Below the pieces are notes generated by a model that saw only the letters and a program-made list of their open reading frames with translations, was not told the origin of the DNA and did not search any database. DNA of 64,000 nucleotides from Klebsiella spallanzanii (lineage in GTDB: Bacteria > Pseudomonadota > Gammaproteobacteria > Enterobacterales > Enterobacteriaceae): NCBI RefSeq assembly GCF_902158555.1, contig NZ_CABGGS010000007.1, positions 31,157 through 95,156 on the forward strand, given 5' to 3'. Position numbers and translations under genes: made by a program. The number at the start of each line of letters is the position of its first letter. Within the stretch, counting starts at the first letter, position 1. Positions 28,173-39,460 of the stretch are shown here, in pieces.

Positions 28173-29126
28173 TTATTTAGCGTTACGCAAGACCTGCAGG
28201 CAACGCTTAAGCTGATTATCTAAAGGCGCTTCAACACGCATGACTTCCCCGGTCCCCGGGTGAGTAAACTTCAGCGCCGCGGCATGCAGAAACAGGCGGC
28301 TAAGACCGGTTCCTGCCAGCTGTTTATCAAATTCACGGTCACCGTAGCGATCGTCAAAAGCGATGGGGTGACCAGCATACTGCGTATGCACACGGATCTG
28401 GTGTGTACGACCGGTTACCGGACTGCAGCGCACAAGAGTCGCATGGGTATAACGCTCTTCGACCTTAAAACGTGTCTCAGAAGGTTTCCCCTCCTGGTTG
28501 ACCCGCACGATTCGCTCGCCGCTTTGCAGAATATTTTTCAGCAGAGGAGCCTGCACCACTTTCGTGTGCGACTGCCATTGTCCGCGCACCAGGGCCAGAT
28601 AATCTTTCTGCATTCCCTTATCGCGCAGTTGCTCATGCAGCGAACGCAGCGCTGAGCGCTTTTTCGCAACCAGCAAAACGCCAGACGTATCACGATCGAG
28701 ACGATGAACCAATTCCAGGAAGCGCGCTTCCGGGCGCAGCGCGCGCAGACCTTCTATCACGCCAAAGCTTAGCCCGCTGCCGCCGTGAACTGCCGTGCCT
28801 GAAGGCTTGTTAAGCACCAGAATATGATCGTCTTCATAGAGAATCACATCAGCCAGCGCAGCCACTTTTTGCAGATGTGGGGATACCGCCTCTTCTTCCT
28901 TCTCTGACACCCGCACAGGCGGGATGCGCACTTCATCACCGGCTTCCAGCTTATACTCAGGCTTCACACGCTTTTTGTTCACCCGCACCTCGCCTTTACG
29001 CAAGATGCGATAAATCATGCTCTTCGGTACGCCTTTTAGCTGCGTACGCAAAAAGTTGTCGATACGTTGCCCTGCGTCATCATCAGCAATGGCAACCATT
29101 TTTACGCTTGGGATCTCAGTTTTCAT
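28173..29126 (-). CDS. rluC: 23S rRNA pseudouridine 955/2504/2580 synthase
   Basis: RluC makes three pseudouridines in 23S rRNA. The start at 29126 gives MKTEIPSVKMVAI, matching E. coli; 14 in-frame codons upstream are open but not conserved. The product is 317 residues (E. coli 319). It has an N-terminal S4-like RNA-binding domain (IDNFLRTQLKGVPKSMIYRIL) and the catalytic Asp144 in HRLDRDTSG. It is divergent from rne, as in E. coli. Its other E. coli neighbour, yceF, has been displaced by the sulfonate cluster. Confidence 0.96.
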   Translation of the reverse strand: MKTEIPSVKMVAIADDDAGQRIDNFLRTQLKGVPKSMIYRILRKGEVRVNKKRVKPEYKLEAGDEVRIPPVRVSEKEEEAVSPHLQKVAALADVILYEDDHILVLNKPSGTAVHGGSGLSFGVIEGLRALRPEARFLELVHRLDRDTSGVLLVAKKRSALRSLHEQLRDKGMQKDYLALVRGQWQSHTKVVQAPLLKNILQSGERIVRVNQEGKPSETRFKVEERYTHATLVRCSPVTGRTHQIRVHTQYAGHPIAFDDRYGDREFDKQLAGTGLSRLFLHAAALKFTHPGTGEVMRVEAPLDNQLKRCLQVLRNAK

Positions 29127-29462
29127 GGTGCGCGATTCTAAATAGCCCGACGCATTAGCGCCACTCATTTTTATATGCTTATATTTATCATCATCCGGTT
29201 TTCATCGCATGTTTCATCGTCGTTTTGTTTGTTATTAGAACAATCTGTATACGCGGGTGAAAAAACTGTGAGTAACCGGGTGATAAAAGGTGAAAGTCAA
29301 CTTGCTATAACAAGCTTAGCAATGGAATAATGATGCCGTTTTCCGTGCTGAACCTTGTTAGAACAAGAAATTAGCGGAATGACCAATTTTGTCTGACCGA
29401 TCATCCACGCAGCAATGGCGTAAGACGTATTGATCTTTCAGACAGTTAGCGGGCTGCGGGTT

Positions 29463-29823
29463 GCAGTCCTTACCGGTACAGGCTCTATGGATTTCACGTC
29501 GCAGGAAGGCGTTCACACGGGGATTTCCCGGCGCTCATCTAGATCAAATGATTAAGATGAGCAGGTTAAGCCGCCACGCCTGCTGCGTGAAAAACGATGG
29601 GTATAAATGGAATCTTCTCTGGTGATACATCCCAGGCAGTTCCCCTGATAATTGCGCTGTGTTTCCGTTTGAAATACAGGCGACCGACACTCTGCGCCTC
29701 TTAAGCGCGCGACAACCGTGAGGTTGGCGACGTGAAACAGACACGAGGCCATCGGTTTCCCCCGGTAAGGCGTTACTCTGCCCGTAGCTTAGTCGTCAAT
29801 GTAAGAATAATGAGTAAGTTACG
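29463..29823 (+). promoter_or_regulatory. rne 5' leader (autoregulatory untranslated region)
   Basis: The 697 bases between rluC and rne hold no supported gene. In E. coli, rne mRNA has a 361-base leader with hairpins through which RNase E controls its own transcript. The same length is available here, and the segment is rich in inverted repeats and conserved-looking GC tracts (for example around 29450-29520 and 29690-29740). The 5' boundary is set by analogy with E. coli, not by a visible promoter. Short open frames on the minus strand here are not credible genes. Confidence 0.65.
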
Positions 29824-32800
29824 ATGAAAAGAATGTTAATCAACGCAACTCAGCAGGAAGAGTTGCGCGTCGCCCTTGTTGATGGGCAGCGCCTGTACGA
29901 CCTGGATATCGAAAGCCCCGGGCACGAACAGAAAAAAGCGAACATCTACAAAGGCAAAATCACTCGTATTGAACCTAGCCTCGAAGCCGCATTTGTTGAT
30001 TATGGTGCCGAGCGTCATGGTTTCCTCCCCCTTAAAGAAATTGCCCGCGAATACTTCCCTGCCAACTACAACGCCCATGGTCGTCCAAACATCAAGGACG
30101 TACTGCGCGAGGGGCAGGAAGTTATTGTCCAGATTGATAAAGAAGAACGTGGCAACAAAGGCGCCGCGCTCACGACCTTTATCAGCCTGGCGGGCAGCTA
30201 TCTGGTACTGATGCCAAACAACCCGCGTGCTGGCGGTATTTCACGCCGCATTGAGGGTGACGATCGTACGGAACTGAAAGAAGCGCTGGCCAGCCTTGAG
30301 CTGCCGGACGGCATGGGGCTTATCGTGCGCACCGCAGGCGTCGGCAAATCAGCCGAAGCGCTGCAGTGGGACTTAAGTTTCCGCCTGAAGCACTGGGAAG
30401 CTATCCAGAAAGCCGCTGAAAGCCGCCCTGCCCCGTTCCTGATCCATCAGGAAAGCAACGTCATTGTGCGCGCCTTCCGCGACTATCTGCGTCAGGATAT
30501 CGGTGAAATTCTCATCGACAACCCGAAAGTGCTCGAGCTGGCTCGCCAGCATATCGCGGCGCTCGGTCGTCCAGACTTCAGCAGTAAAATTAAGCTGTAC
30601 ACCGGAGAAATCCCGCTGTTCAGCCATTATCAAATCGAGTCGCAGATTGAGTCCGCTTTCCAGCGTGAAGTTCGTCTGCCTTCCGGCGGCTCTATCGTTA
30701 TCGATAGCACCGAAGCGCTGACCGCTATCGACATCAACTCCGCTCGCGCAACCCGCGGCGGCGACATTGAAGAAACGGCGTTCAACACCAACCTGGAAGC
30801 GGCTGATGAAATCGCACGCCAGCTGCGTCTACGCGACCTTGGCGGCCTGATTGTTATCGACTTCATTGATATGACGCCGGTACGTCACCAGCGCGCGGTA
30901 GAAAACCGCCTGCGCGAAGCCGTACGTCAGGACAGAGCGCGTATCCAGATTAGCCACATTTCGCGCTTTGGCCTGCTGGAGATGTCCCGTCAGCGTCTGA
31001 GCCCGTCGCTTGGCGAGTCCAGCCATCACGTCTGCCCGCGCTGTAGCGGTACGGGTACCGTTCGCGATAACGAATCTCTGTCGCTCTCTATTCTGCGTTT
31101 GATCGAAGAAGAAGCGCTGAAAGAGAACACCAAAGAAGTTCACGCTATCGTGCCGGTACCGATTGCCTCTTACCTGCTGAACGAAAAACGCGCGGCAGTA
31201 AGCGCAATTGAAACCCGCCAGACCGATGTACGCGTCATCATCGTGCCTAACGATCAGATGGAAACGCCGCACTACTCCGTACTGCGTGTACGTAAAGGTG
31301 AAGAGACCTCAACCCTGAGCTATCTGCTGCCGAAACTGCACGAAGAAGAGATGGCGATGCCTTCTGATGAAGAGCCACCCGAGCGTAAACTGCCTGAGCA
31401 ACCGGCTCTGGCTGCTTTTGTTATGCCGGATGCTCCACCGGCGCCATCTCAGGAAGAGCCAGCCAAACCAACGGCTACCGTTAGCACTCCAGCCTCATCG
31501 GCACCTAAAGCGGCAGCTCCGGCTCAGCCAGGCCTGGTTTCCCGCTTCTTTAGCGCATTGAAAAATATGTTCTCCGGCGCGGAAGAAAGCAAACCCGCAG
31601 AAGTTCAGGTCGAGAAAAAAGCTGAGGAGAAATCCGAGCGTCCGCAGGATCGTCGCAAACCGCGTTCGAACAACCGCCGCGATCGCAACGACCGTCGTGA
31701 TAACCGCGATAATCGTACCGAGAATGGCGAAGGTCGGGAATCACGTGAGTCTCGCGAAGAAAACCGCCGTAACCGCCGCGAGAAGCAGCAGAACGTCGAA
31801 CCGCGCGAAGCTCGCCAGACAACGCCTGAAGATAGCGATAAAGGTAAAGCCCGCGACGAACAGCAGCCGCGCCGTGAACGTAACCGTCGTCGTAACGATG
31901 ATAAACGTCAGGTTCAGCAAGAAGCAAAAGCGCAAACCCGCGAAGAGCCGATAGTACAGGATGCCGAGCAGGAAGAGCGCGTGCAAACCATGCCGCGTCG
32001 TAAGCCGCGTCAGCTGGCCCAGAAGATTCGTATTGAATCCGCTGCCGCTGAGCAGGCCGTCGAGCCGGTAGTTGCAGAACAGGTAGCTGAAGCCGTCGTT
32101 GTCCAGCAAGAAGCTGTTGCACCACGTACCGAACTGGCGAAAGTCGATCTGCCAGCAGTTGTAGAGACCGCTGCGGAACACGACGACAATGGTGAGGCAC
32201 GTGAGTCTAACGGTATGCCGCGTCGTTCGCGCCGTTCACCTCGTCACCTGCGCGTAAGCGGCCAGCGCCGCCGTCGTTACCGTGATGAGCGTTACCCGAC
32301 GCAATCCCCAATGCCGCTGGCTGTAGCCTGCGCATCACCGGAAATGGCTTCTGGTAAAGTGTGGATCCGTTACCCGGTTGTTCGCCCGCAGGATCAGCAG
32401 CAAGAAGAAGCTCAGGTTCAGGAGTTCACCACTCCGGCAGTAGAGCCTGTCGTTGCGGCAGTCGCTGCCGCTGAGCCGGTTGTCGCAGAAGTCATTGCCC
32501 CGGCAATCGCAGAGGAAAGTGCTGTAGAGCCAGTGGCAATCGCTGAGCCGCAGGTGGTTATTAGCGAACCAGAGGTTCCAGTTGTCGAAACCACTCATCC
32601 GGAAGCTATCGCTACCCCGGTCGATGAACAGCCGCAGCTGATTGCCAAAGCTGATGAAGCCGTCAGCGAAGAGATTGTCACTGAGGCCGTTGAAGTCGTT
32701 GCAGAAGAGGCCATCGAACCGGAAGCACCGGTTGCCGCGCCTGAGCCTGTCGCAGTCGAAGAAACAGCTGCAGTTGTTGAAGAAGCGCCTGTCATTACTG

Positions 32801-33066
32801 CAGAGGTTGCTGAACCAGTGGCAACGTTGGTCCCAGTTGTTGAGACTAAGCCTGAAGTCGTCGCTGCCACCGTTGTTGTGGTCGCTAATCGCCACGCGAC
32901 GGCCCCGATGACGCGGGCCCCTGCGCCAGCCTACGAGCCGGAAGCGCCTCGTCATAGCGATTGGGTTCGCCCAAGCTTTGACTTTGACGGTAAAGGTTCC
33001 GCAGGTGGCCATAGCGCTACGCATAAAGCGACTGCCGGACCTACTCGTCCGCAGCCTGTAGAGTAA
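29824..33066 (+). CDS. rne: Ribonuclease E
   Basis: RNase E is the essential endonuclease of mRNA decay and of rRNA and tRNA processing, and the scaffold of the degradosome at the inner membrane. The protein has 1080 residues (E. coli 1061). The S1 domain is near 35-125. The DNase-I-like catalytic domain has Asp303 and Asp346, and the Zn-link is CPRC (Cys404/Cys407). The membrane-targeting amphipathic helix is near residue 570 ([15 protein letters not shown]). Arg-rich RNA-binding stretches follow at about 610-720, then a long Val/Glu/Pro/Ala-rich scaffold from about 870, and the C-terminal PNPase-binding type tail. The scaffold is the divergent part. Confidence 0.97.
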   Translation: MKRMLINATQQEELRVALVDGQRLYDLDIESPGHEQKKANIYKGKITRIEPSLEAAFVDYGAERHGFLPLKEIAREYFPANYNAHGRPNIKDVLREGQEVIVQIDKEERGNKGAALTTFISLAGSYLVLMPNNPRAGGISRRIEGDDRTELKEALASLELPDGMGLIVRTAGVGKSAEALQWDLSFRLKHWEAIQKAAESRPAPFLIHQESNVIVRAFRDYLRQDIGEILIDNPKVLELARQHIAALGRPDFSSKIKLYTGEIPLFSHYQIESQIESAFQREVRLPSGGSIVIDSTEALTAIDINSARATRGGDIEETAFNTNLEAADEIARQLRLRDLGGLIVIDFIDMTPVRHQRAVENRLREAVRQDRARIQISHISRFGLLEMSRQRLSPSLGESSHHVCPRCSGTGTVRDNESLSLSILRLIEEEALKENTKEVHAIVPVPIASYLLNEKRAAVSAIETRQTDVRVIIVPNDQMETPHYSVLRVRKGEETSTLSYLLPKLHEEEMAMPSDEEPPERKLPEQPALAAFVMPDAPPAPSQEEPAKPTATVSTPASSAPKAAAPAQPGLVSRFFSALKNMFSGAEESKPAEVQVEKKAEEKSERPQDRRKPRSNNRRDRNDRRDNRDNRTENGEGRESRESREENRRNRREKQQNVEPREARQTTPEDSDKGKARDEQQPRRERNRRRNDDKRQVQQEAKAQTREEPIVQDAEQEERVQTMPRRKPRQLAQKIRIESAAAEQAVEPVVAEQVAEAVVVQQEAVAPRTELAKVDLPAVVETAAEHDDNGEARESNGMPRRSRRSPRHLRVSGQRRRRYRDERYPTQSPMPLAVACASPEMASGKVWIRYPVVRPQDQQQEEAQVQEFTTPAVEPVVAAVAAAEPVVAEVIAPAIAEESAVEPVAIAEPQVVISEPEVPVVETTHPEAIATPVDEQPQLIAKADEAVSEEIVTEAVEVVAEEAIEPEAPVAAPEPVAVEETAAVVEEAPVITAEVAEPVATLVPVVETKPEVVAATVVVVANRHATAPMTRAPAPAYEPEAPRHSDWVRPSFDFDGKGSAGGHSATHKATAGPTRPQPVE

Positions 33067-33073
33067 CGCCTGG

Positions 33074-33104
33074 AAGACCGGCCCCAGCGGCCGGTCTTTT
33101 TTTT
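33074..33104 (+). terminator. rne terminator
   Basis: AAGACCGGCC-CCAGC-GGCCGGTCTT is a perfect 10-bp stem followed by eight Ts, starting 7 bases after the rne stop. It overlaps the end of the convergent LysR-type gene. Confidence 0.93.
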
Positions 33105-34038
33105 ATTCCCCTTCCGGCTGCTGCATCCCCGCAACCTGCGGCATCACTTCGCGCATCAGATCAAGAAACTTACGTAACCGCGTCGGATAATAGCGCGCCC
33201 ACGGATACACAAGATGCACCGGTAGTGGAGAGGCCCGCCACTGCGGGAAAAGTTCGATCAGCCGTCCAGATGCTATATCGTCCGCCACCGCCCAGCTCGA
33301 AACTATCGCCGCGCCCAGCCCCGCCAGTGCGGTATTGCGGGCGACATGCACGCTATCCGTACTCAGGCAGGGGGCAATACCAAAGGTGATAATCTGATTA
33401 TCAACCTGAGACTTCAACATTACTTCATGCTGATAAAACGTGCTGATGGCAACCCAGGGGAGTATCGACATCTCCTGAGGCGCAGTTAAAGTCGGTGAGT
33501 TTGCCAACAGTAAGGGAGAAGCCACCACGCTACGCGGAACCTCAGCCAGCAAAACCGAAACCGTGGCCGGATCGACTTCTGCGCCCACGCGAATCGCGCA
33601 GTCAATGCCATCGCTCAGGAAATCGACCGTCTTATCGTTCAGCATCCATTCGACCGACAGCTGGGGATAACGTTGCAGAAAATCCACCAGCGGCCCCAGC
33701 AACTGCTGCTGACCAAAAGCATGCGGTGCCCGCACTCGTAATACCCCCACGGGCCGGTCATCGGTGATGCTTAAATCGTCCTCCAGCGCCAGCCAGGCGT
33801 CGACAACCTGACGAGCATGCTGATAACAGCGTTCACCATCATCCGTCAGCTTCATCGCGTGGGTCGTGCGCAGAATCAGCTTTGCGCCAAGCAGTCCCTC
33901 CAGGGACTGGAGCCGCCTGCTAACCGTAGCCTGCGTCGTGTTCATCTGTACAGCCGCGGCGGAAAGAGAACCCGCCTCAACGATACGAATAAACGTACGC
34001 ATTAGCTCGATACGGTCTATACGCTCCTGCTTCTTCAT
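33103..34038 (-). CDS. LysR-family transcriptional regulator
   Basis: This LysR-type regulator of about 311 residues has an N-terminal winged helix-turn-helix (LMRTFIRIVEAGSLSAAAVQMNTTQATVSRRLQSLEGLLGAKL) and a C-terminal substrate-binding-like effector domain. I start it at 34038 (MKKQERIDRIEL); the reading frame extends to 34080 but no good ribosome site marks either. It is divergent from an MFS efflux-type gene 110 bases away, the usual arrangement for a regulator and its target. In E. coli this position (rne to murJ) holds the flagellar flg genes. The effector is unknown. Confidence 0.85.
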   Translation of the reverse strand: MKKQERIDRIELMRTFIRIVEAGSLSAAAVQMNTTQATVSRRLQSLEGLLGAKLILRTTHAMKLTDDGERCYQHARQVVDAWLALEDDLSITDDRPVGVLRVRAPHAFGQQQLLGPLVDFLQRYPQLSVEWMLNDKTVDFLSDGIDCAIRVGAEVDPATVSVLLAEVPRSVVASPLLLANSPTLTAPQEMSILPWVAISTFYQHEVMLKSQVDNQIITFGIAPCLSTDSVHVARNTALAGLGAAIVSSWAVADDIASGRLIELFPQWRASPLPVHLVYPWARYYPTRLRKFLDLMREVMPQVAGMQQPEGE

Positions 34039-34147
34039 TTTAATTTTGCCTATACGTTTAGCGTATAACCGTTTTACCACCGGGCTATCTACCGCGCCAG
34101 CCTTATAACGGGAAAAATAGCGCCATCGCTTCTACGAGGAACCAACC

Positions 34148-35362
34148 ATGACACCGACTCCACTCACCTCCCGCGCTGCCGGGTGGGTAATTTTCATACT
34201 CGCGCTGGGCGCTGGCTTCAGCGTTGCCTCAATTTATTATGCGCAACCGCTGCTACCGCTGATGGGCGCTAATCTACATTTAAGCGTTGAGGGGATGGGA
34301 CTGGTTCCGACCCTGACTCAGGCGGGCTACGCGCTGGGCATACTTTTTTTGCTCCCGCTTGGCGACCGCCACGATCGCAGAAAGCTCATCCTGATGAAAA
34401 GCGCCGCGCTGGCTGTCCTTTTACTGCTCTGTAGCTTCACCGGTCAGTTGACCTCCCTGCTAATTATCAGCCTCCTTATCGGCATGGCGGCAACAATGGC
34501 GCAGGATATCGTGCCGGCAGCCGCTATCCTGGCCCCAGCGGGTAAACAAGGGAAAATGGTGGGTACGGTCATGACCGGCCTGCTGCTGGGGATCCTGCTG
34601 TCGAGAACCGTCAGCGGGCTGGTCGGCGCAATATTCGGCTGGAGGGTGATGTATCAGGCAGCCGCTGTCAGTATCGCGCTGATTGGGCTGGTGATGTGGC
34701 GCGTTCTGCCGCGTTTTGAAATCCACTCAACCCTAAGCTATCCGCAGTTGATGAGGTCTATGGCGCATCTGTGGAAACGCTATCCGGCACTGCGCCGCGC
34801 CGCATTTGCTCAGGGCTTCTTGTCAATTGCATTCAGCGCATTCTGGTCAACGCTGGCGGTTATGCTACTGGCGCATTATCAAATGGGCAGCGCGGTAGCC
34901 GGGGGCTTTGGCATTGCCGGTGCCGCCGGGGCGCTTGCCGCACCTCTGGCCGGTGGTCTGGCTGATAAATTTGGTGCAGAAAAAGTCACACAAATGGGGG
35001 CCGCGCTGGTTACCGTTTCATTCGCCCTGATGTTTTTGCTGCCTGCACTGCCGCCGCATGGTCAGCTGATTTTGATTGCTATCTCGGCTATCGGTTTTGA
35101 CCTTGGGCTGCAATCCAGCCTCGTCGCTCACCAGAACCTGGTGTATGGTCTGGAGCCTCAGGCGCGCGGTCGCCTTAATGCGCTGCTGTTCACTGGCGTG
35201 TTTATTGGGATGTCGCTGGGCTCGGTACTGGGAAGTAAACTGTATGTGATAGCAGGCTGGAGCGGTGTCGTGACTCTGGCTGTCATTTCCGGCGCGATTG
35301 CCCTTGGGATCCGCCTGCTGGAAAGCGCTCGGGTCATTTCAGCACAACGGATGGCCCGTTAA
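34148..35362 (+). CDS. MFS transporter (DHA1-like, YnfM-type)
   Basis: This 404-residue major-facilitator protein has about 12 membrane helices. The loop 2-3 motif is LPLGDRHDRRKLIL and a matching loop 8-9 segment is AGGLADKFGAEKVT. It resembles proton-driven drug or metabolite exporters such as YnfM. TACGAGGA precedes the ATG. It is divergent from a LysR-type regulator that probably controls it, and ends at a strong terminator shared with murJ. The substrate cannot be told from the sequence. Confidence 0.85.
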   Translation: MTPTPLTSRAAGWVIFILALGAGFSVASIYYAQPLLPLMGANLHLSVEGMGLVPTLTQAGYALGILFLLPLGDRHDRRKLILMKSAALAVLLLLCSFTGQLTSLLIISLLIGMAATMAQDIVPAAAILAPAGKQGKMVGTVMTGLLLGILLSRTVSGLVGAIFGWRVMYQAAAVSIALIGLVMWRVLPRFEIHSTLSYPQLMRSMAHLWKRYPALRRAAFAQGFLSIAFSAFWSTLAVMLLAHYQMGSAVAGGFGIAGAAGALAAPLAGGLADKFGAEKVTQMGAALVTVSFALMFLLPALPPHGQLILIAISAIGFDLGLQSSLVAHQNLVYGLEPQARGRLNALLFTGVFIGMSLGSVLGSKLYVIAGWSGVVTLAVISGAIALGIRLLESARVISAQRMAR

Positions 35363-35364
35363 AA

Positions 35365-35399
35365 AAAAGCCGCTCTGCATTGATTGCAGAGCGGCTTTT
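35365..35399. terminator. Bidirectional terminator between the MFS gene and murJ
   Basis: AAAAGCCGCTCTGCA-TTGAT-TGCAGAGCGGCTTTT is a perfect 15-bp stem with A/T runs on both sides. It serves both convergent genes. Confidence 0.93.
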
Positions 35400-35416
35400 A
35401 ACGCTTATCAGGCGGC

Positions 35417-36952
35417 TCAGGCCGTGCGGCGAGCAAACTCTTTCACACGGAAGCCCAGCAGCAGCAGTGTGGCAAAATAAGCGACAACTCCGGCAACAAC
35501 AACAACCATCAGTCGCAGCAATCGGAACGGCATCGTCCCCTGCGACCACTCCGGCATCACGTACATCACGCCCAGCAACGCCGCGGACATCACGATGACC
35601 GCAATAACCAGGCGCAACAGAAACAAGAACCAGCCCGGCTGAGGAGTGAAAATTTTCTGTTTCCGCAGTTGCCAGTAAAGCAGCGCGGCGTTAAGGCAGG
35701 CCGCCAGACCAATCGACAGTGACAGACCTGCATGCTTCAGCGGGCCAATAAACGCCAGGTTCATCACCTGGGTCATAATCAGCGTGACGATGGCAATTTT
35801 CACTGGTGTTTTAATGTCCTGACGCGAATAGAATCCGGGGGCCAGTACTTTCACCACGATCAGTCCCATCAGGCCAACAGAATAGGCTACCAGCGCACGT
35901 TGGGTCATCGCGGCATCAAAAGCGGTAAATTTACCATACTGAAATAACGCCACCGTCAGCGGCTTGGCCAGTATCCCCAACGCCACGGCGCTCGGTAGCG
36001 CAAGCAGGAAGCACAGGCGTAATCCCCAGTCCATTAGACGGCAGTATTCATCATGATTGCCGCTGGCGAAGCTTTTTGACAGCGAAGGCAGCAGAATAGT
36101 CCCTAGCGCCACGCCCAGCACGCCGGATGGAAATTCCATCAAGCGGTCAGCGTAGTACATCCAGGAAACGGATCCGGAGACCAGGAACGAGGCAAAAATG
36201 GTATTAATGATCAGGGAGATCTGGCTGACGGAGACTCCAAGAATGGCTGGTCCCATCTGTTTCACTACCCGTACGGCTCCCGCATCTTTGAGATTTATCC
36301 GCGGTAGCACCAGCATGCCGATTTTCTTCAGATGCGGCAATTGCCAGGCAAGCTGCAAAATACCACCAACGGTTACCGCCCAGGCCATTGCCAACATCGG
36401 TGGATTAAAATACGGTGCTGCAAACAGTGCAAAACCAATCATACTGACGTTCAGAAAGGTTGGGGCAAAAGCGGGGACCGAAAAGCGGTTCCAGGTATTA
36501 AGAATTGCACCAACTAAAGAGGCAAGTGAAATCAATAAGATATATGGGAAGGTAATGCGCAGTAGCTGAGTGGTTAGCGCAAACTTTTCAGGTGTATCGG
36601 CAAATCCAGGAGCGGTAATAGTAATCACCCACGGCGCCGCCAGCATACCGCCAACCGTCACCAGCGCCAGCACCAGCGTTAGTAGTCCTGATACGTAGGC
36701 AACGAAAACGCGGGTCGCATCCTCACCTTGCTTACTTTTATATTCAGCAAGAATCGGCACAAAAGCCTGGGAGAAAGCGCCCTCAGCGAAAATACGTCGC
36801 AAAAGATTCGGTAGTTTGAAAGCCACGAAGAAAGCGTCGGTAGCCATCCCTGCGCCAAAAATACGCGCAACAATCGCATCGCGCGCAAAACCCAGCACGC
36901 GCGAAAACATAGTCATCGAACTGACAGCCGCCAGTGATTTTAAAAGATTCAT
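35417..36952 (-). CDS. murJ: Lipid II flippase
   Basis: MurJ flips the peptidoglycan precursor lipid II across the inner membrane. With the ATG at 36952 ([19 protein letters not shown]) it has 511 residues, identical in length and closely similar in sequence to E. coli MurJ. It has 14 predicted membrane helices. Functionally important charged residues in early helices ([15 protein letters not shown]) are present. In E. coli, flgN and the other flagellar genes lie next to it; here a LysR/MFS pair takes that position. Confidence 0.96.
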   Translation of the reverse strand: MNLLKSLAAVSSMTMFSRVLGFARDAIVARIFGAGMATDAFFVAFKLPNLLRRIFAEGAFSQAFVPILAEYKSKQGEDATRVFVAYVSGLLTLVLALVTVGGMLAAPWVITITAPGFADTPEKFALTTQLLRITFPYILLISLASLVGAILNTWNRFSVPAFAPTFLNVSMIGFALFAAPYFNPPMLAMAWAVTVGGILQLAWQLPHLKKIGMLVLPRINLKDAGAVRVVKQMGPAILGVSVSQISLIINTIFASFLVSGSVSWMYYADRLMEFPSGVLGVALGTILLPSLSKSFASGNHDEYCRLMDWGLRLCFLLALPSAVALGILAKPLTVALFQYGKFTAFDAAMTQRALVAYSVGLMGLIVVKVLAPGFYSRQDIKTPVKIAIVTLIMTQVMNLAFIGPLKHAGLSLSIGLAACLNAALLYWQLRKQKIFTPQPGWFLFLLRLVIAVIVMSAALLGVMYVMPEWSQGTMPFRLLRLMVVVVAGVVAYFATLLLLGFRVKEFARRTA

Positions 36953-37064
36953 TAACGTGTTATTCCACAACCCTGGAGTAAAACGCCCGCAAATGCGGGC
37001 GCTGGAAAGTGGCGATAGTCTACCGGGTTCATAATGAATTACTACTGCCAGTTGTTACAACGGG

Positions 37065-37988
37065 TTATTCACTCATCGCTTCACGCCAGAGTTTCTCCAC
37101 AACGCGCTGGGCCATTAGCGCCTGCTCTCCAGACGTTTCAGGAACCGTCTGATTTTGCACGCATTCAATAAAATGCCGCGCACAGCCGGTAAATCCCCGC
37201 TGCTCAAGGGTGGTCTGCCAACCGGGGATCGGACGCTGTATCACCCCGCTTCCTCTCTCCTCCTGCCACTCCCGCATATCACGTACTTCATATAAGCCAC
37301 CATCGGTCACCGCCTGAACTCGTTCCTGCTGGCTTCCGGCACGACGGTGCATACTGGTGGTTATTTGCATCAACCCGCCGCTGAAATGATGTTCAGCATA
37401 AAGCATTTCACCTTGTGCCGTGGTTTGCAGCGTACCGCCGTTTAAACGCGCTTTATCGCCTGCCAGCCACAGCGCGGTATCAACCACATGTAAGTAGTCA
37501 TCCAGTAATGTGAAGCGCAGATCGTGGCCCACGCTATCGCTGCGATGTTTATCCATTCGCAACGAGGCAGCGTTACCAAGTTGCGCCTTAAGTTCACGAT
37601 AGAGAGGAGCAAAACGGCGATTAAACCCAACCATTAAGGTAAGATTACGACGGGACGCCAGCTCAACTAACGCCTCCGCATCGCTAAGCTTATCCGCCAG
37701 CGGTTTATCAACGCAGACATGAACTCCGGCATTGAGCAGCCGGCTCACAATTTCATAATGTGAAGCCGTTGAAGTGTGCACGAATACAGCGTCACACTGT
37801 GCTGCCAGTTGCTCTAATGAATCAGCATAGGGAATACGCCAGGTTTCGCAAACAGGCAACGCTTTCTCTTTTCCACGGGACCACGCCCCCTGTAGCGTCC
37901 AGCCGTCCGCAGCCCCCAGTACCGGCAGCCAGGCCTTTTGCGCGATCCCCCCTAACCCCACTACACCTATACGTAATTTCGCCGACAT
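37065..37988 (-). CDS. yceM: Gfo/Idh/MocA-family oxidoreductase YceM
   Basis: This 307-residue predicted NAD(P)-dependent oxidoreductase (also called MviM) has a Rossmann motif near the N-terminus (VGLGGIAQKAWLP). The Gfo/Idh catalytic-region motif CVDKPLADK follows. Same length and position as in E. coli. Its substrate is unknown. It starts one base after the yceH stop, so yceH-yceM are co-transcribed. Confidence 0.93.
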   Translation of the reverse strand: MSAKLRIGVVGLGGIAQKAWLPVLGAADGWTLQGAWSRGKEKALPVCETWRIPYADSLEQLAAQCDAVFVHTSTASHYEIVSRLLNAGVHVCVDKPLADKLSDAEALVELASRRNLTLMVGFNRRFAPLYRELKAQLGNAASLRMDKHRSDSVGHDLRFTLLDDYLHVVDTALWLAGDKARLNGGTLQTTAQGEMLYAEHHFSGGLMQITTSMHRRAGSQQERVQAVTDGGLYEVRDMREWQEERGSGVIQRPIPGWQTTLEQRGFTGCARHFIECVQNQTVPETSGEQALMAQRVVEKLWREAMSE

Positions 37989-37989
37989 G

Positions 37990-38637
37990 CTAATCCCCCA
38001 GATGAGCCAGCAGTGAATCCAGACGCGCTTTTAACTCTGCCACTTCCTCTTCCAGTGCCTCAACGCGGGCCTGAAGATCGTCACCCGGCGGTGAAACGGC
38101 TTCAAAGGCGGTAATAAGCGAATCCATATCATCGCAGAACAGGTGCATATAACGGCTTTCACGTTTCCCCGGTTCACGCGGCAGACGTGCAACATAAGGA
38201 CCATCTTCTCGCGTAGCCAGGTTTTCGAGAACGCTTTCAACTTCCGCCATATCACTGAATTCATGCATTCTCTGCGCGCGGCCGCGTAGTTCGCCAGGCG
38301 TCTGCGCACCGCGCAGTAGCAATGTGGTAACAATGGCAACCTCTGCAGAGGTTAATTTCAGATCGCCAAATTCAGAGTTACAGAAGCGCTGTTCATATTT
38401 AGTCACCCGATTGCCGAAACCGCTGACCGTACGCAAATAATGACGCTTCACTAACGTATCAAGCAGATCCTGAACATCGCTCTCGCTTAGCGACATCACC
38501 GGTTCACGGTTCGTTTTCTGGTTACAGGCGGTCACTACCGCATTGACCGACAGAGGGTACTGCTCCGGCGTGGTGACCTGTTTTTCCAGCAGGCAACCAA
38601 TGACGCGCGCTTCATGCGCGGTTAACTGATATTTCAT
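37990..38637 (-). CDS. yceH: YceH family protein (DUF480)
   Basis: This 215-residue protein is the same length as E. coli YceH. It belongs to DUF480 and consists of two winged-helix-like domains, followed by a C-terminal coiled-coil segment ([23 protein letters not shown], about residues 190-212). The domain type suggests nucleic-acid binding, but no function is established. It lies 9 bases after rimJ and just before yceM. Confidence 0.93.
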   Translation of the reverse strand: MKYQLTAHEARVIGCLLEKQVTTPEQYPLSVNAVVTACNQKTNREPVMSLSESDVQDLLDTLVKRHYLRTVSGFGNRVTKYEQRFCNSEFGDLKLTSAEVAIVTTLLLRGAQTPGELRGRAQRMHEFSDMAEVESVLENLATREDGPYVARLPREPGKRESRYMHLFCDDMDSLITAFEAVSPPGDDLQARVEALEEEVAELKARLDSLLAHLGD

Positions 38638-38646
38638 GATGTCTCC

Positions 38647-39231
38647 TTAGCGACCCGGGATCCAGTCCGGTGTCGTCAACGCCGTCAGTACATGATCGCG
38701 CCACTGCCCATCGATGAGCAGGTAATCTTTGGCGTAACCCTCTTTTTCAAAACCCAGGCGCGCAAGCAAATCGCCGCTGCGCTGATTATGCGGCATATAG
38801 TTTGCCATTATGCGATGGATATGTTGCGTGCGCTGCATATAGCGAATTGCTGAAGTCAGTGCTTCAAACATCAGCCCCTGCCCCTGCCATTTCTCACCGA
38901 TGGAATAGCCGAGATAGCAGGCATGAAACGAGCCGCGCACAACATTGGAAAAATTCGCCACGCCGATGATCTCTTTTTCTTCCGGGTCAAGCAGCGCAAA
39001 ATAGAATGCCGAACCCTGTTTATGAAATTCCGAAATCATCGATAAACGCGCCTGCCAGCCAGAAGGATAACAGTGGCTGTCGTCACGCACCGGCTCCCAG
39101 GGTTTTAAAAACCCTTTATTTTCCGCATAATAATCGGCCAGACGCCAGGCGTCACGATCGTGAACCAGCCGTACCACCAGCCGGTCCGTCGTCAAACGCA
39201 CCTTCGGTACGTTACTGCGATAGCCAAACAT
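38647..39231 (-). CDS. rimJ: Ribosomal protein S5 alanine N-acetyltransferase
   Basis: RimJ acetylates the N-terminal alanine of ribosomal protein S5 and has a ribosome-assembly role. It is a GNAT-family enzyme of 194 residues from the ATG at 39231 ([15 protein letters not shown]), as in E. coli, with GGGGA just upstream. The acetyl-CoA motif region [18 protein letters not shown] is present. An in-frame upstream extension to 39273 is not conserved. It is divergent from mdtH. Confidence 0.95.
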   Translation of the reverse strand: MFGYRSNVPKVRLTTDRLVVRLVHDRDAWRLADYYAENKGFLKPWEPVRDDSHCYPSGWQARLSMISEFHKQGSAFYFALLDPEEKEIIGVANFSNVVRGSFHACYLGYSIGEKWQGQGLMFEALTSAIRYMQRTQHIHRIMANYMPHNQRSGDLLARLGFEKEGYAKDYLLIDGQWRDHVLTALTTPDWIPGR

Positions 39232-39460
39232 TCCCCTCTCCTGTTCCCCTGACGCAATACTTGCTGAGTTCACTATACCTGTCCTGCACGGTTGTGTGAA
39301 AACAGCAACATATCATTTTCTGCACCATCTCTGCTTTTCGATGAATAGCCTCTATCGTTCTTGCATTTTGATAAAAAAATATTGTCGCAAGTTAGCTGGG
39401 AAAATAACCATTAACCCCGCAGAATGTCAGAGCTTATTCTTATTTTTCCCTGGAGGGGAA

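Noticed and set aside
29544..29752. Two overlapping open frames on the minus strand in the rne leader
   Set aside because: They lie in the structured untranslated leader of rne, lack ribosome-binding sites and have no protein-like composition.
32400..33060. Val/Glu/Pro/Ala-rich low-complexity stretch at the end of rne as a possible repeat insertion
   Set aside because: The C-terminal scaffold of RNase E is naturally low-complexity and variable in enterobacteria, and the frame is intact to a normal C-terminus.
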